Below are positions 8,396 through 14,538 of a DNA stretch of 15,866 bases, piece by piece. This DNA is from JAQBQQ01 sp964633955 (GTDB lineage Bacteria; Patescibacteriota; Gracilibacteria; Peribacterales; Peribacteraceae). Numbering within the stretch: position 1 is the first letter of the stretch; every line of letters starts with the position of its first letter. The stretch covers positions 1 through 15,866 of the forward strand of contig CAZWIA010000025.1 in NCBI GenBank assembly GCA_964633955.1, in the 5' to 3' direction. Position numbers and translations under genes: made by a program. The notes beneath the pieces were generated by a model. The model worked only from the letters and a program-made list of their open reading frames with translations. It had not been told where the DNA came from and did no database searches.

Positions 8396-10936
8396 ATGCT
8401 GCGCCCGCGTCTCAAGTCCCGCGAGACGGTCAAGCGGAGGTCTCTCCTCCAGCGCATGATGGTGGTGCACGGCGTCCTGCTCTTCCTCACCCTGACGGTG
8501 GTTGCCCGTCTCATGGAACTGCAGATCGTCCGCGGGGCGGAGTTCCGGCAGAAGGCGGAGCTGCAGCATTTTGGGAACGTCCGTCTGCCCGCGCGTCGCG
8601 GGGAGATCTTTGCGCTCTCCAGTAAGACCGGCGAACGCAACATTCTGGCCACCAACACCACGCTGAACCTGCTCTACGTGGACCCCCAGGTGGTGAAGGG
8701 GCATGCGGCGGAGCTGGCGGACCAGCTGGCGGACCTCCTCCTCACCCCGCAGGTGCATCAGACGTGCGTCCGTGGCGACCGTGCCTGTCCGCCGGAACTC
8801 ATCTCCCTTCTCTACTCCGTGGCGTTCGATCCGCTGGAGCAGCAGAAGCTGCTTGGCACCGGGGCGCTCCTGGAGCCCATGGCGGAGGACCAGGCGCTGC
8901 CACCGGAGCTTCTCAATCTCCCGGAGTACCCGGAGGCCAAGCGGCTCTTTGCCCGGTCCATTGAGCAGCGGATTGGGAGCGAGCGCGTGCGCTTTGCGCC
9001 GCTCAAGTACGGCGCCACCAAAGTGCAGCTCCGTCAGGTCATGGCGCTCAATCTGCCGGGCATCACCGTGGTGCCGGACAAGGCGCTCATCTACGCCAAC
9101 CCGGAGGAGGTGCCGCAGGGGCGCATTCAGACCTTTGCCCGGCAGCTGGCGCGGGCGCTTGAGGCGGACGCGGAGGCCGTCCAGGGCCTCCTCAAGTCTC
9201 GTCCGCTGCGCTACGTGCCCATCATGCGCCGGCTTCCGCCGGTGGTGTCTCTCAAGGTGAAGCAGCTGCAGCTGCAATCGTTCCGGGAGGCGCAAGCGGC
9301 GTGGGAGGCGCAAGCCAAAGCCGGCAAGGAAACGGAGTTCACCTATCCCATGCGGGCGGTGGCGCTGATCCCGGAGCACTGGCGCTTCTACCCGGACGGC
9401 ACCACGGCGGCGCACGTGGTGGGGTTCCTCAATACCAATGAAGAGGCGCAGTATGGGATTGAGCGTGCGTTCCAGCCTCAGCTCAAGGGCCAGGCCGGCA
9501 TCATCAGCTCCGTGCGGGACCTGGCTGGCGGCTCCATCCTCACGTCATCCCAAACCATCGTGAAGCCCAAGGATGGGGATTCGATCGTCCTCACCATTGA
9601 TCGCACCATCCAGAAGGAGGTGGAGACCATCCTGGCTGCGGCGGTGGAGCGCTACCAGGCGGACGCCGCGCAGGTCATTGTGACGGATCCGTTCACGGGA
9701 CGCATCCTGGCCATGGTGAACGCGCCGCTCTTCAATTCCAATGACTATGCGGACGTCTACCAGAAGGAGCCCATGATCATCCATCCCGGGGAGGAAGAGC
9801 GCATTGAGGTGGAGCTCTATGATCCGGATACCAACGTGCGGCTCCTGCGCGCGTCCTATCATCAGGTCTTCACGCCGGAAGGCCGGGCGCAGCTCAGTCA
9901 GAAGACGCGATCGATCATCACGGATCTGGAGAAGCTCTACGATCTCAAGACCGTCACGCGCTACTACTACCTGATCGGTCCCTACTACCGGCGGGAGATC
10001 TTCCCCACGCCGGACCCGCGCATGTGGCTGAAGTTCCGCAATAACTTAGGCGTGGGCGCGTATCTCAACCGCGCGGTGCAGGCCATCTACGAACCGGGGT
10101 CCGTCATGAAGCCCATCACCATGGCTATCGCCATTGATCAGGGCGAGGTCACGCCCATGGAACCCTATGACGACCTGGGGCCGGTGAAGGTGGATGAGTA
10201 TGAGATCAAGAACGCGCTGGGTAAGCATTACGGCCGCGTGACCATGTCCCAGTGCCTGGAGTATTCCATCAATACCTGCATGACGTCCGTGTCCTTCAAG
10301 CTGGGGCCCAAGCTCTTCCAGCGGATGCTGGAGCGGTTCGGGTTCGGTCGGATCACGGGCATAGAGCTGGAGGATGAACTCACAGGCGAACTGAAGCCCT
10401 GGTACAAGAAGGGCGATTGGCCGGATTCGCTCCTGGCCACCATGTCCTACGGCCAGGGCATTTCCGTGACGCCGCTGCAGATGGCTTCCGCGTTCGCGGT
10501 GCTGGCCAACGGCGGGAAGCTCATCAAGCCCACCATCGTGGATCGCGTCATCCACCCGGACGGCACGGAGGAGGTCACGGAACCCAAGGTGCTGGATCAG
10601 GTGATCACGCCGGAGACGGCGGATACGGTCACCTCCATGCTCATCAGCTCCGTGGACCGGGGCTACGCGCTCAAGGGCGGCGTGCGCGGGTACTACATTG
10701 CCGGCAAGACGGGTACGTCCCAGATCGCCGGGCCGGGCGGCAAGTACATCAGCGGCACGGGGTCCACTATCACCTCCTTCATCGGCTACGCGCCGGCCAG
10801 GAAGCCCAAGTTCCTGGTGTACGTGAAGTTCGACCGGCCCCGCCGGGACTTCTTTGGTTCCTCTACCGCCGTGCCGGTGTTCCACGATATTGCCGCCTTC
10901 CTCTTCAAGTACTACGGCCTGCCGCCGGAGCGGTAG
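8396..10936 (+). CDS. Class B penicillin-binding protein (FtsI/PBP2 type), peptidoglycan transpeptidase
   Basis: I place the start at ATG 8396 because a basic N-tail and a membrane helix (about residues 22-39) follow at once; the frame is open further upstream but that stretch overlaps the divergent ATPase gene. It is 846 aa, against about 580-650 for typical FtsI or PBP2. It cross-links peptidoglycan outside the membrane during septation or elongation. The N-terminal module has the family signature RLPARRGEIFA. The transpeptidase domain keeps all catalytic motifs: SxxK as PGSVMKP (S569, K572), SxN as SIN (S624, N626), and KTGT (K771). Extra length lies in the N-terminal region and in an insert of about 85-90 residues between NAPLFNSNDY (442-451) and NRAVQAIYEPG (558 onward). 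I cannot separate FtsI from MrdA. A pyrimidine-rich run, not a Shine-Dalgarno site, precedes the ATG. Its last 32 bp overlap the convergent sigma gene. Confidence 0.9.
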   Translation: MLRPRLKSRETVKRRSLLQRMMVVHGVLLFLTLTVVARLMELQIVRGAEFRQKAELQHFGNVRLPARRGEIFALSSKTGERNILATNTTLNLLYVDPQVVKGHAAELADQLADLLLTPQVHQTCVRGDRACPPELISLLYSVAFDPLEQQKLLGTGALLEPMAEDQALPPELLNLPEYPEAKRLFARSIEQRIGSERVRFAPLKYGATKVQLRQVMALNLPGITVVPDKALIYANPEEVPQGRIQTFARQLARALEADAEAVQGLLKSRPLRYVPIMRRLPPVVSLKVKQLQLQSFREAQAAWEAQAKAGKETEFTYPMRAVALIPEHWRFYPDGTTAAHVVGFLNTNEEAQYGIERAFQPQLKGQAGIISSVRDLAGGSILTSSQTIVKPKDGDSIVLTIDRTIQKEVETILAAAVERYQADAAQVIVTDPFTGRILAMVNAPLFNSNDYADVYQKEPMIIHPGEEERIEVELYDPDTNVRLLRASYHQVFTPEGRAQLSQKTRSIITDLEKLYDLKTVTRYYYLIGPYYRREIFPTPDPRMWLKFRNNLGVGAYLNRAVQAIYEPGSVMKPITMAIAIDQGEVTPMEPYDDLGPVKVDEYEIKNALGKHYGRVTMSQCLEYSINTCMTSVSFKLGPKLFQRMLERFGFGRITGIELEDELTGELKPWYKKGDWPDSLLATMSYGQGISVTPLQMASAFAVLANGGKLIKPTIVDRVIHPDGTEEVTEPKVLDQVITPETADTVTSMLISSVDRGYALKGGVRGYYIAGKTGTSQIAGPGGKYISGTGSTITSFIGYAPARKPKFLVYVKFDRPRRDFFGSSTAVPVFHDIAAFLFKYYGLPPER

Positions 10937-11894
10937 GGTGGACGTGAGTTGGGTCCTCCGGGAGCACGGCTTCCGTGGAGCGGGCCAGCGCGTGCTTGCG
11001 GATCAGCGCCAGGGCGCGTCCCTCAATCTGCCGCACCCTCTCTTGCGAGATGCTGAGTCTGTCCGCTATCTCCGCCAGGGTGTATGCCGTGCCCTCCGGG
11101 TTCCAGTTTTCAGCCGGCAGGCCAAACCGCATGATGAGGATCCGCCTGCTGCGCTCATCCGGCAGCAGCCCTAGCAGCCGCCAGGCACGGGCACGCTCTT
11201 CCTGCTCTCCTGCCAGTTCCGCTGGGTCAGGACCTGCGTCCATGATGTGGTCAGAGAAAGGTGGAGCATCCTCATCCCTCCGCGTTTCGCCCTGGGGCGT
11301 GGGGATGCAGCTGCGCAACCCCTGTTCTACCCGCTTCCGTGCCCGTGGCTGGAGGCCCATGGCGTCGTAGATCTCCTGTTTGGTCGGCTTGCGTTGCTGT
11401 TCCTGGTGCAGCCGGTGCTCCGTCTCCCCATACCTGCGCATGAGCGCTAGGGTGTTTGGTGGGATGCGGAGGAAATGAGTCTGCGTTTCCAATGCTCGCT
11501 GAATGCTCTGTCTGATCCACCAGACGGCATAGGTGCTAAGCCTGTTTCCCCGCTCTGGTTCGTACAGGTCTACAGCGCGCAGCAGGCCGCAGTTCCCTTC
11601 TTGGATCAGATCGTCCAGTTCCAGGCCCCTGCCCTGGAATTTCACGGCAATCCGGGAGACCAATCGCAGGTTATTACGGACCAGTGCTTGGCGGGCCTCC
11701 ACGTCCCCTCGCCTGGCCCGCGTAGCAAGTTGCCGCTCTTCCTCTGCGCTCAGCAGCTGGTGGTTGCACTCTTTCATGTAGGGCACGAGCGAGGGGTTCA
11801 TAGCCAGATCAGCCTGAACATGTTGATGTAGAGATGCAAGGGCAGAGCGGCATTTTCGCTCGTTTGGCTTGGCACCTGCTACCATCGGTGTCAC
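10905..11894 (-). CDS. RpoD/SigA-family RNA polymerase sigma factor
   Basis: TGA at 10905-10907; start taken as GTG at 11894, with ATG at 11885 equally possible (GGAG at 11901-11898 lies 3 nt from the first and 12 nt from the second). 329 aa. It directs RNA polymerase to promoters. Region 1.2 covers about residues 29-62. Region 2 covers about 66-136, with LVRNNLRLVSRIAVKF, DLIQEGNCGLLRAVD and STYAVWWIRQSI, which include the core-binding and -10 recognition helices. Region 3 is about 142-215. Region 4 is about 236-303, with LAEIADRLSISQERVRQIEGRA as the -35-binding HTH. Region 1.1 is absent and the protein is short for a primary sigma, though region 2 is close to the RpoD consensus and suits the TTGACA/TATAAT-type promoters seen here. 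It could be the primary or a group 2 sigma. Its 3' end overlaps the PBP gene by 32 bp. Confidence 0.92.
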   Translation of the reverse strand: MTPMVAGAKPNERKCRSALASLHQHVQADLAMNPSLVPYMKECNHQLLSAEEERQLATRARRGDVEARQALVRNNLRLVSRIAVKFQGRGLELDDLIQEGNCGLLRAVDLYEPERGNRLSTYAVWWIRQSIQRALETQTHFLRIPPNTLALMRRYGETEHRLHQEQQRKPTKQEIYDAMGLQPRARKRVEQGLRSCIPTPQGETRRDEDAPPFSDHIMDAGPDPAELAGEQEERARAWRLLGLLPDERSRRILIMRFGLPAENWNPEGTAYTLAEIADRLSISQERVRQIEGRALALIRKHALARSTEAVLPEDPTHVHPTAPAAGRST

Positions 11895-11909
11895 TCACTC
11901 CATCTTTCC

Positions 11910-12107
11910 ATGTTCCCCAACCGTGATGCGATCCAGGCCCAGATCCAGCAGTTTTTGGAATCCACCGGCCTGCAGGGGTTCATCATCTTCGGTTGGCAGA
12001 AGGAGGACGGCTCCGTGGATGTCGTCTTCTCCATGCATGAGATGAACGCCATCCTGGCTATCAAGGCGATCAGTTGGACGCTGCAGGAGTTCTGCAGAAA
12101 TATCTAA
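11910..12107 (+). CDS. Small conserved-looking protein of unknown function (65 aa)
   Basis: ATG at 11910, TAA at 12105-12107. I do not recognise a family. The sequence looks like a real folded protein: an amphipathic N-terminal helix (about 1-20), a beta-rich centre (GFIIFGWQKEDGSVDVVFS, about 23-41) and a C-terminal helix (MNAILAIKAISWTLQEF). It starts 15 bp from the sigma gene, on the opposite strand, so the two promoter regions must reach into each other's genes. A TC-rich leader (CTCACTCCATCTTTCC) stands directly before the ATG, and no Shine-Dalgarno site is visible. The opposite strand is also open but reads as a poor protein. A perfect hairpin follows at 12125-12148. Confidence 0.6.
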   Translation: MFPNRDAIQAQIQQFLESTGLQGFIIFGWQKEDGSVDVVFSMHEMNAILAIKAISWTLQEFCRNI

Positions 12108-12325
12108 CATCCGGATTCAGAGCAGTCGCAGCCCTTCGTGGCTGCGACTCCGGTGACAATCGCGTTCGCTCCGCCATCATTCGCCATGATCACTCCTCCG
12201 CTCATTCTTCCCATATTCTGCTTGAGTGGGAGGGTCCTGCGGCCGTAGCCTCCGGAGGTTCTGCCCCGGTCGGCGTCTGCCGGTCTGGAATCCATTTTTT
12301 CCTCATCTGTGAGCCGTAAGATCAT
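12104..12325 (-). CDS. Doubtful small ORF ending in a Cys-rich tail (73 aa or 27 aa)
   Basis: ATG at 12325, TAG at 12104-12106, overlapping the end of the convergent 65-aa gene by 3 bp. GGAG lies 7 nt before the first ATG. A stronger GGAGG lies 7 nt before an internal in-frame ATG that would give a 27-residue peptide, MANDGGANAIVTGVAATKGC and then DCSESGC. The end therefore holds three cysteines in eight residues. No family is recognised. The 12125-12148 hairpin falls inside the frame, which could by itself produce the repeated Gly/Cys/Ala codons. It may be a chance frame, a metal-binding peptide or a small precursor peptide; I favour chance. Confidence 0.22.
   Translation of the reverse strand: MILRLTDEEKMDSRPADADRGRTSGGYGRRTLPLKQNMGRMSGGVIMANDGGANAIVTGVAATKGCDCSESGC
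12125..12148 (+). terminator. Perfect 9-bp hairpin after the 65-aa gene
   Basis: GTCGCAGCC (12125-12133) and GGCTGCGAC (12140-12148) pair perfectly around the loop CTTCGT, whose core is a UUCG-type turn. It begins 17 nt after the TAA of the upstream gene, the usual place for a terminator. No T-run follows on the plus strand. It could be a U-less terminator or a 3' end protecting the mRNA. Confidence 0.45.
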
Positions 12326-12415
12326 CTGCCTGCTCCGGCCGTCCCCCAGTGCGGGGCTTATGGCCGCTAACGTTGACAGCGTGATGTAAAGAAGTCATGA
12401 CACACCGCCTCGGCA

Positions 12416-12443
12416 TTGACTCCCCGGCCCCCGGGAGGACAAT
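12416..12443 (+). promoter_or_regulatory. Promoter of the acidic-protein gene
   Basis: TTGACT (12416-12421, five of six) and GACAAT (12438-12443, four of six) are spaced by 16 bp. Transcription near 12450 would give a leader of about 22 nt made only of C and T. A separate TTGACA at 12373-12378 is followed 17 nt later only by CATGAC, a weaker choice. Confidence 0.5.
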
Positions 12444-12471
12444 CCCCGCCTTTCCTTCTTCCCCTCTTCCC

Positions 12472-12735
12472 ATGGACGATCGCAGGCCCCCATCTTGGCT
12501 CACGGAAGCGGCAATCCCGGAGTTTGAGGAAGATGACGCCGGAGATCTAGCGCCGGCGGAGGGTGAGGATGCGCGGCTGGCGGATGAGGAAGATGAGGAA
12601 GAAGAGCTGACAGATGACCAGGAGGAATCTGATGATGGGGATGACGGTCCGGATGGCGATGAAGGCGAAGCTCAGGGGTTTCAAGTGCGCCTGCGCGTCA
12701 TTGCCTGGATTCCCGGTCGGTACCCCATTGTCTAG
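12472..12735 (+). CDS. Highly acidic small protein of unknown function (87 aa)
   Basis: ATG at 12472, TAG at 12733-12735. An in-frame ATG at 12397 exists, but the best promoter lies downstream of it, so I use the later start. Of 87 residues, 32 are Asp or Glu and none is Lys. Residues about 12-66 are almost continuous acid (EEDDAGD, DEEDEEEE, ESDDGDDGPDGDEGE), surely disordered. The last 20 residues switch to a basic and hydrophobic tail, QVRLRVIAWIPGRYPIV, which might form a strand or bind a partner. No family is recognised. It stands 114 bp before rpsT, which has its own promoter. Nucleic-acid mimicry or binding to a basic partner such as a ribosomal protein is possible, but this is guesswork from charge alone. 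Confidence 0.6.
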   Translation: MDDRRPPSWLTEAAIPEFEEDDAGDLAPAEGEDARLADEEDEEEELTDDQEESDDGDDGPDGDEGEAQGFQVRLRVIAWIPGRYPIV

Positions 12736-12784
12736 GATCCAGGGCTGATTTGGTCCCATTGCCCCGTGGCGCGCATGGCAGCGA

Positions 12785-12813
12785 TTGACGTTCTGGGGTA
12801 TCTCCCGTAGGAT
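12785..12813 (+). promoter_or_regulatory. Promoter of rpsT
   Basis: TTGACG (12785-12790, five of six) and TAGGAT (12808-12813, four of six) are separated by exactly 17 bp. Transcription near 12820 gives a leader of about 30 nt that is almost all C and T up to the GTG at 12850, without a Shine-Dalgarno site. Confidence 0.62.
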
Positions 12814-12849
12814 CTCGCCGCTTTCTCTTCCCCTTTTCCCCGTCCCCCC

Positions 12850-13113
12850 GTGCCGATCATCCAGTCCGCCATCAAGCGCGCCAAGCAGAATGAGGTCCGC
12901 CGGGCCCGCCGTCTGCCGTATAAGACGCAGATGAAGACGGTGGTGAAGAAGGTGACGGAGCTGGCCCGGGCCGGGAAGATGGATGAGGGCCGCAAGCTGC
13001 TGCCCCAGGCGTTCAAGGCAATCGATACCGCCGCCAAGAAACAGATTCTCCATCCCAACACCGCCGCCCGGAAAAAGAGCCTGCTCAGCCGGATGGTGGC
13101 GGAGAAGAAGTGA
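12850..13113 (+). CDS. rpsT: 30S ribosomal protein S20 (bS20)
   Basis: GTG at 12850, TGA at 13111-13113; 87 aa, the usual length. S20 is a primary 16S rRNA binding protein that helps assemble the body of the small subunit. The N-terminus MPIIQSAIKRAKQNEVRRAR and the C-terminal HPNTAARKKSLLSRM match the family (typical forms read MPNIKSAIKR and KNKAARKKSRL). It is Lys/Arg-rich and helical throughout. The start is certain because the family begins at this methionine. The leader is a run of pyrimidines ending in six C directly before GTG. In some bacteria S20 represses its own translation; nothing here shows that directly. Confidence 0.96.
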   Translation: MPIIQSAIKRAKQNEVRRARRLPYKTQMKTVVKKVTELARAGKMDEGRKLLPQAFKAIDTAAKKQILHPNTAARKKSLLSRMVAEKK

Positions 13114-13114
13114 C

Positions 13115-13148
13115 GGAGTGGTGAGTGGTCAGTGGTCGGTTTTTTTTT
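13115..13148 (+). terminator. G-rich repeats and T9 run after rpsT
   Basis: Directly after the rpsT stop lie five GG doublets in GTGG-type repeats (13115-13139), then nine T (13140-13148). I cannot build a normal hairpin from it, because the strand has almost no C to pair. The T-run suggests transcript release; a two-layer G-quadruplex in the RNA could replace the hairpin, but this is inference. Confidence 0.4.
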
Positions 13149-13210
13149 GGTACGTTCGCTCACAGATGTCTTCCGTATGCGGATGGGGCGGATTCGCGAT
13201 CCAGGGAATA

Positions 13211-13239
13211 TTGACAAACTAATGCATGTATTTTACTGT
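13211..13239 (+). promoter_or_regulatory. Promoter of the PQ-loop-like membrane protein gene
   Basis: A perfect TTGACA (13211-13216) is followed after 17 bp by TACTGT (13234-13239, matching the key A2 and T6 positions). Transcription near 13246 leaves about 51 nt of leader containing the Shine-Dalgarno site. Confidence 0.6.
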
Positions 13240-13282
13240 GTGGTTAGCACAGCGTCTGTCCCTTTACAGCAACGTAGAGAAG

Positions 13283-13288
13283 AAAGGA
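13283..13288 (+). promoter_or_regulatory. Shine-Dalgarno site fixing the GTG start at 13297
   Basis: AAAGGA, with 8 nt to the GTG at 13297. It stands out because most neighbouring plus-strand genes have pyrimidine-rich leaders instead. It supports the GTG as the true start. Confidence 0.65.
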
Positions 13289-13296
13289 TGTGAGAC

Positions 13297-13953
13297 GTGT
13301 CCCGCAAGAGGCTTGTTGCCGACATGCTGTTCACTGTGCAAGTGATTGGGGCATGCGTACTGGCCGGGAGCCAGTTCGTTCGGATGCTCTCCACTATTCA
13401 GGGCGTGAACTTTGCGATGTTCGCCACGATGGAGGTGTTCCTTGGTATTAACCTCTATCTGGCAATTATGGCGCACCACGTGCAGCCCAGCCGGGTGACC
13501 CGGCAGACTGTTGCGACGTACGCTCTCTGGACAGTCCTCATTGGTTCGAACATTGCTGCCATTCTCTGGAACGGCAGGTACCAATGGGGAACGACCGATG
13601 CCGTCACACTGGCTCTGGCCGGTCTTGGCGTGGTCATCACCTTGCTCGTCGCCCGGCGCTATGAGCGCGGGTTCACCGACCCCATCGTCAAGGGCTACCT
13701 GGCTATCTTCTTCAAGGCAACGCCGCAGCTTCTGCTGGCCTTGAAAATTCTTCAAGAAGGCAACGCAGGCACGCCATTCACAGCCATCTGCGCCGGACAC
13801 GTCACGATCCTCGTTCGGCTCGGTCAGCTCTGGTTCTCCATTCGGGAAGCAGGGTGGGATCGCAACCGGATTGGATCGGCCATTAGTGAGCTCGCCAATG
13901 AGGCGAGCTGGATCGTGGTGACCCTCGCATGGATCACCAAAGATCTGTCATGA
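13297..13953 (+). CDS. Polytopic membrane protein, PQ-loop/SWEET-like (218 aa)
   Basis: GTG at 13297, TGA at 13951-13953. I see about six or seven hydrophobic segments (roughly residues 9-24, 37-58, 73-91, 101-118, 133-151, 158-180, 202-213). Two halves look alike: SQFVRMLSTIQGVNFAMF (25-42) and ATPQLLLALKILQEGNAGTP (141-160), each followed by a helix. The second holds a true PQ dipeptide, as in PQ-loop/SemiSWEET small-molecule transporters. Assignment to that superfamily is by pattern only, and the substrate is unknown. Its own promoter, classical Shine-Dalgarno site and terminator make it a self-contained unit. Its base usage looks somewhat less GC-rich than its neighbours, which could point to a different origin. 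Confidence 0.7.
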   Translation: MSRKRLVADMLFTVQVIGACVLAGSQFVRMLSTIQGVNFAMFATMEVFLGINLYLAIMAHHVQPSRVTRQTVATYALWTVLIGSNIAAILWNGRYQWGTTDAVTLALAGLGVVITLLVARRYERGFTDPIVKGYLAIFFKATPQLLLALKILQEGNAGTPFTAICAGHVTILVRLGQLWFSIREAGWDRNRIGSAISELANEASWIVVTLAWITKDLS

Positions 13954-13957
13954 ACTG

Positions 13958-13989
13958 CGCCCCCCTGGCATTGTCAGAGGGGCGTTCTT
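13958..13989 (+). terminator. Rho-independent terminator of the membrane protein gene
   Basis: Five bases after the stop, CGCCCC (13958-13963) pairs with GGGGCG (13979-13984). An inner CTG/CAG stem sits beyond one C-A mismatch, with the 7-nt loop GCATTGT. TTCTT follows (13985-13989). Stem, position and T-tract are typical. Confidence 0.7.
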
Positions 13990-14000
13990 GCATGGTCGCG

Positions 14001-14006
14001 TATAGT
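14001..14006 (+). promoter_or_regulatory. Possible -10 element for ruvX
   Basis: TATAGT matches five of six bases of TATAAT and lies about 47 nt before the proposed ruvX start, just after the terminator of the preceding gene. No -35 box with good spacing is present; TTGTCA at 13971 is 24 nt away. Confidence 0.3.
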
Positions 14007-14052
14007 ACAGATACGAACAAGTGCTACGCTGTGCGCAGATTACCGTCCATTT

Positions 14053-14466
14053 CTGCGCCTCCTCGCCCTCGACATCGGCACGGTCCGCACCGGCGTGGCC
14101 ACGGCGGATACGCGCACGGGCGTTCCGCTGCCGCTCACAACGCTCATCCACCAGACGCCGGATGAGCTGGCGGTGCAGGTGAAGAAGCTGTGTGATGACC
14201 GGGAGATCGATCAGCTCATCATCGGCCTGCCGCTGCTCCTCACCGGGAAAGAGGGCAAGCAGGCGGCATTGGTGCGGGCTGTGGCCGGACGGCTGCAGGA
14301 GGGCACAGGGTTGCCCATTGTCTTCCAGGATGAACGCTATACCAGCCGGAGCGCGGTGAAGGCGGGTGCGCGGAAGCCCGCGCGCGGTCGCGGTAAGCGG
14401 TCCCCCGCTCCGGAGGAGGATGCCATTGCGGCGCTGCACCTCCTGAGCGCGTATCTGGGAGTCTGA
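14053..14466 (+). CDS. ruvX: RuvX/YqgF family RNase H-fold nuclease, probable CTG start
   Basis: TGA at 14464-14466. The family begins M-R-x-L-x-L-D-I-G-T, and the sequence here reads RLLALDIGTVRTGVA with CTG (14053) in the place of the initiator. No ATG, GTG or TTG lies in frame upstream close by. Starting at CTG gives 137 aa, the usual family length; the first GTG (14095) would remove the catalytic first strand with its Asp. Other motifs: LIIGLPLLLTGKEG, the DERYTS motif, and the C-terminal EEDAIAALHLLSAYL with the last acidic residues. YqgF/RuvX acts as a putative Holliday junction resolvase and is tied to 16S rRNA 5' end processing in E. coli. It is independent of the membrane protein gene upstream, from which a terminator separates it. 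Confidence 0.85.
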   Translation: MRLLALDIGTVRTGVATADTRTGVPLPLTTLIHQTPDELAVQVKKLCDDREIDQLIIGLPLLLTGKEGKQAALVRAVAGRLQEGTGLPIVFQDERYTSRSAVKAGARKPARGRGKRSPAPEEDAIAALHLLSAYLGV

Positions 14467-14515
14467 TCGCTTTGAGGGGATAGATCTCTCAATATTGGCT
14501 TTAATGAGCCATAAA

Positions 14516-14538
14516 ACTATATTTGACAAATCTATAGT
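14516..14538. promoter_or_regulatory. Imperfect dyad covering a -35 box, candidate operator
   Basis: ACTATA-TTTG (14516-14525) and CAAA-TC-TATAGT (14527-14538) form an inverted repeat centred on A14526, with 2 extra bases in the right arm. It overlaps the TTGACA at 14523-14528 completely, where a repressor could block RNA polymerase. Confidence 0.4.

Larger units (their letters stand above)
12108..12471. other. 364-bp region with no well-supported gene
   Basis: This stretch separates the 65-aa gene from the acidic-protein gene. It holds the 12125-12148 hairpin; a 10-bp palindrome CCTCCGGAGG (12249-12258); a T6 run (12295-12300) with no stem directly in front; a nested fold using GGCC and CCCC/GGGG arms around 12337-12365; a TTGACA at 12373-12378; and the likely promoter at 12416-12443. 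A weak minus-strand ORF is listed separately. I see no tRNA or known riboswitch. Confidence 0.6.

Noticed and set aside
5543..9415. One very long minus-strand frame (1290 codons) across the gap
   Set aside because: It joins two unrelated genes (secretion ATPase and FecR-like) through 100 N and extends antisense into the PBP gene. Motifs, start codons and gap show separate genes.
11895..12110. 71-codon minus-strand ORF opposite the 65-aa gene
   Set aside because: The plus-strand translation has a better protein-like pattern and leader. The minus frame has no recognisable feature.
12295..12300. T6 run as a terminator
   Set aside because: The nearest stem (CGGC-GTCT-GCCG) is 4 bp and more than 10 nt away, and no well-supported gene ends just upstream.
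13971..14006. TTGTCA and TATAGT as a full promoter for ruvX
   Set aside because: The spacing is 24 bp, and TTGTCA lies inside the terminator hairpin. Only the -10 is kept, with low confidence.
14095..14466. ruvX starting at GTG 14095
   Set aside because: It would delete the conserved DIGT strand with the catalytic Asp and make the protein shorter than the family.
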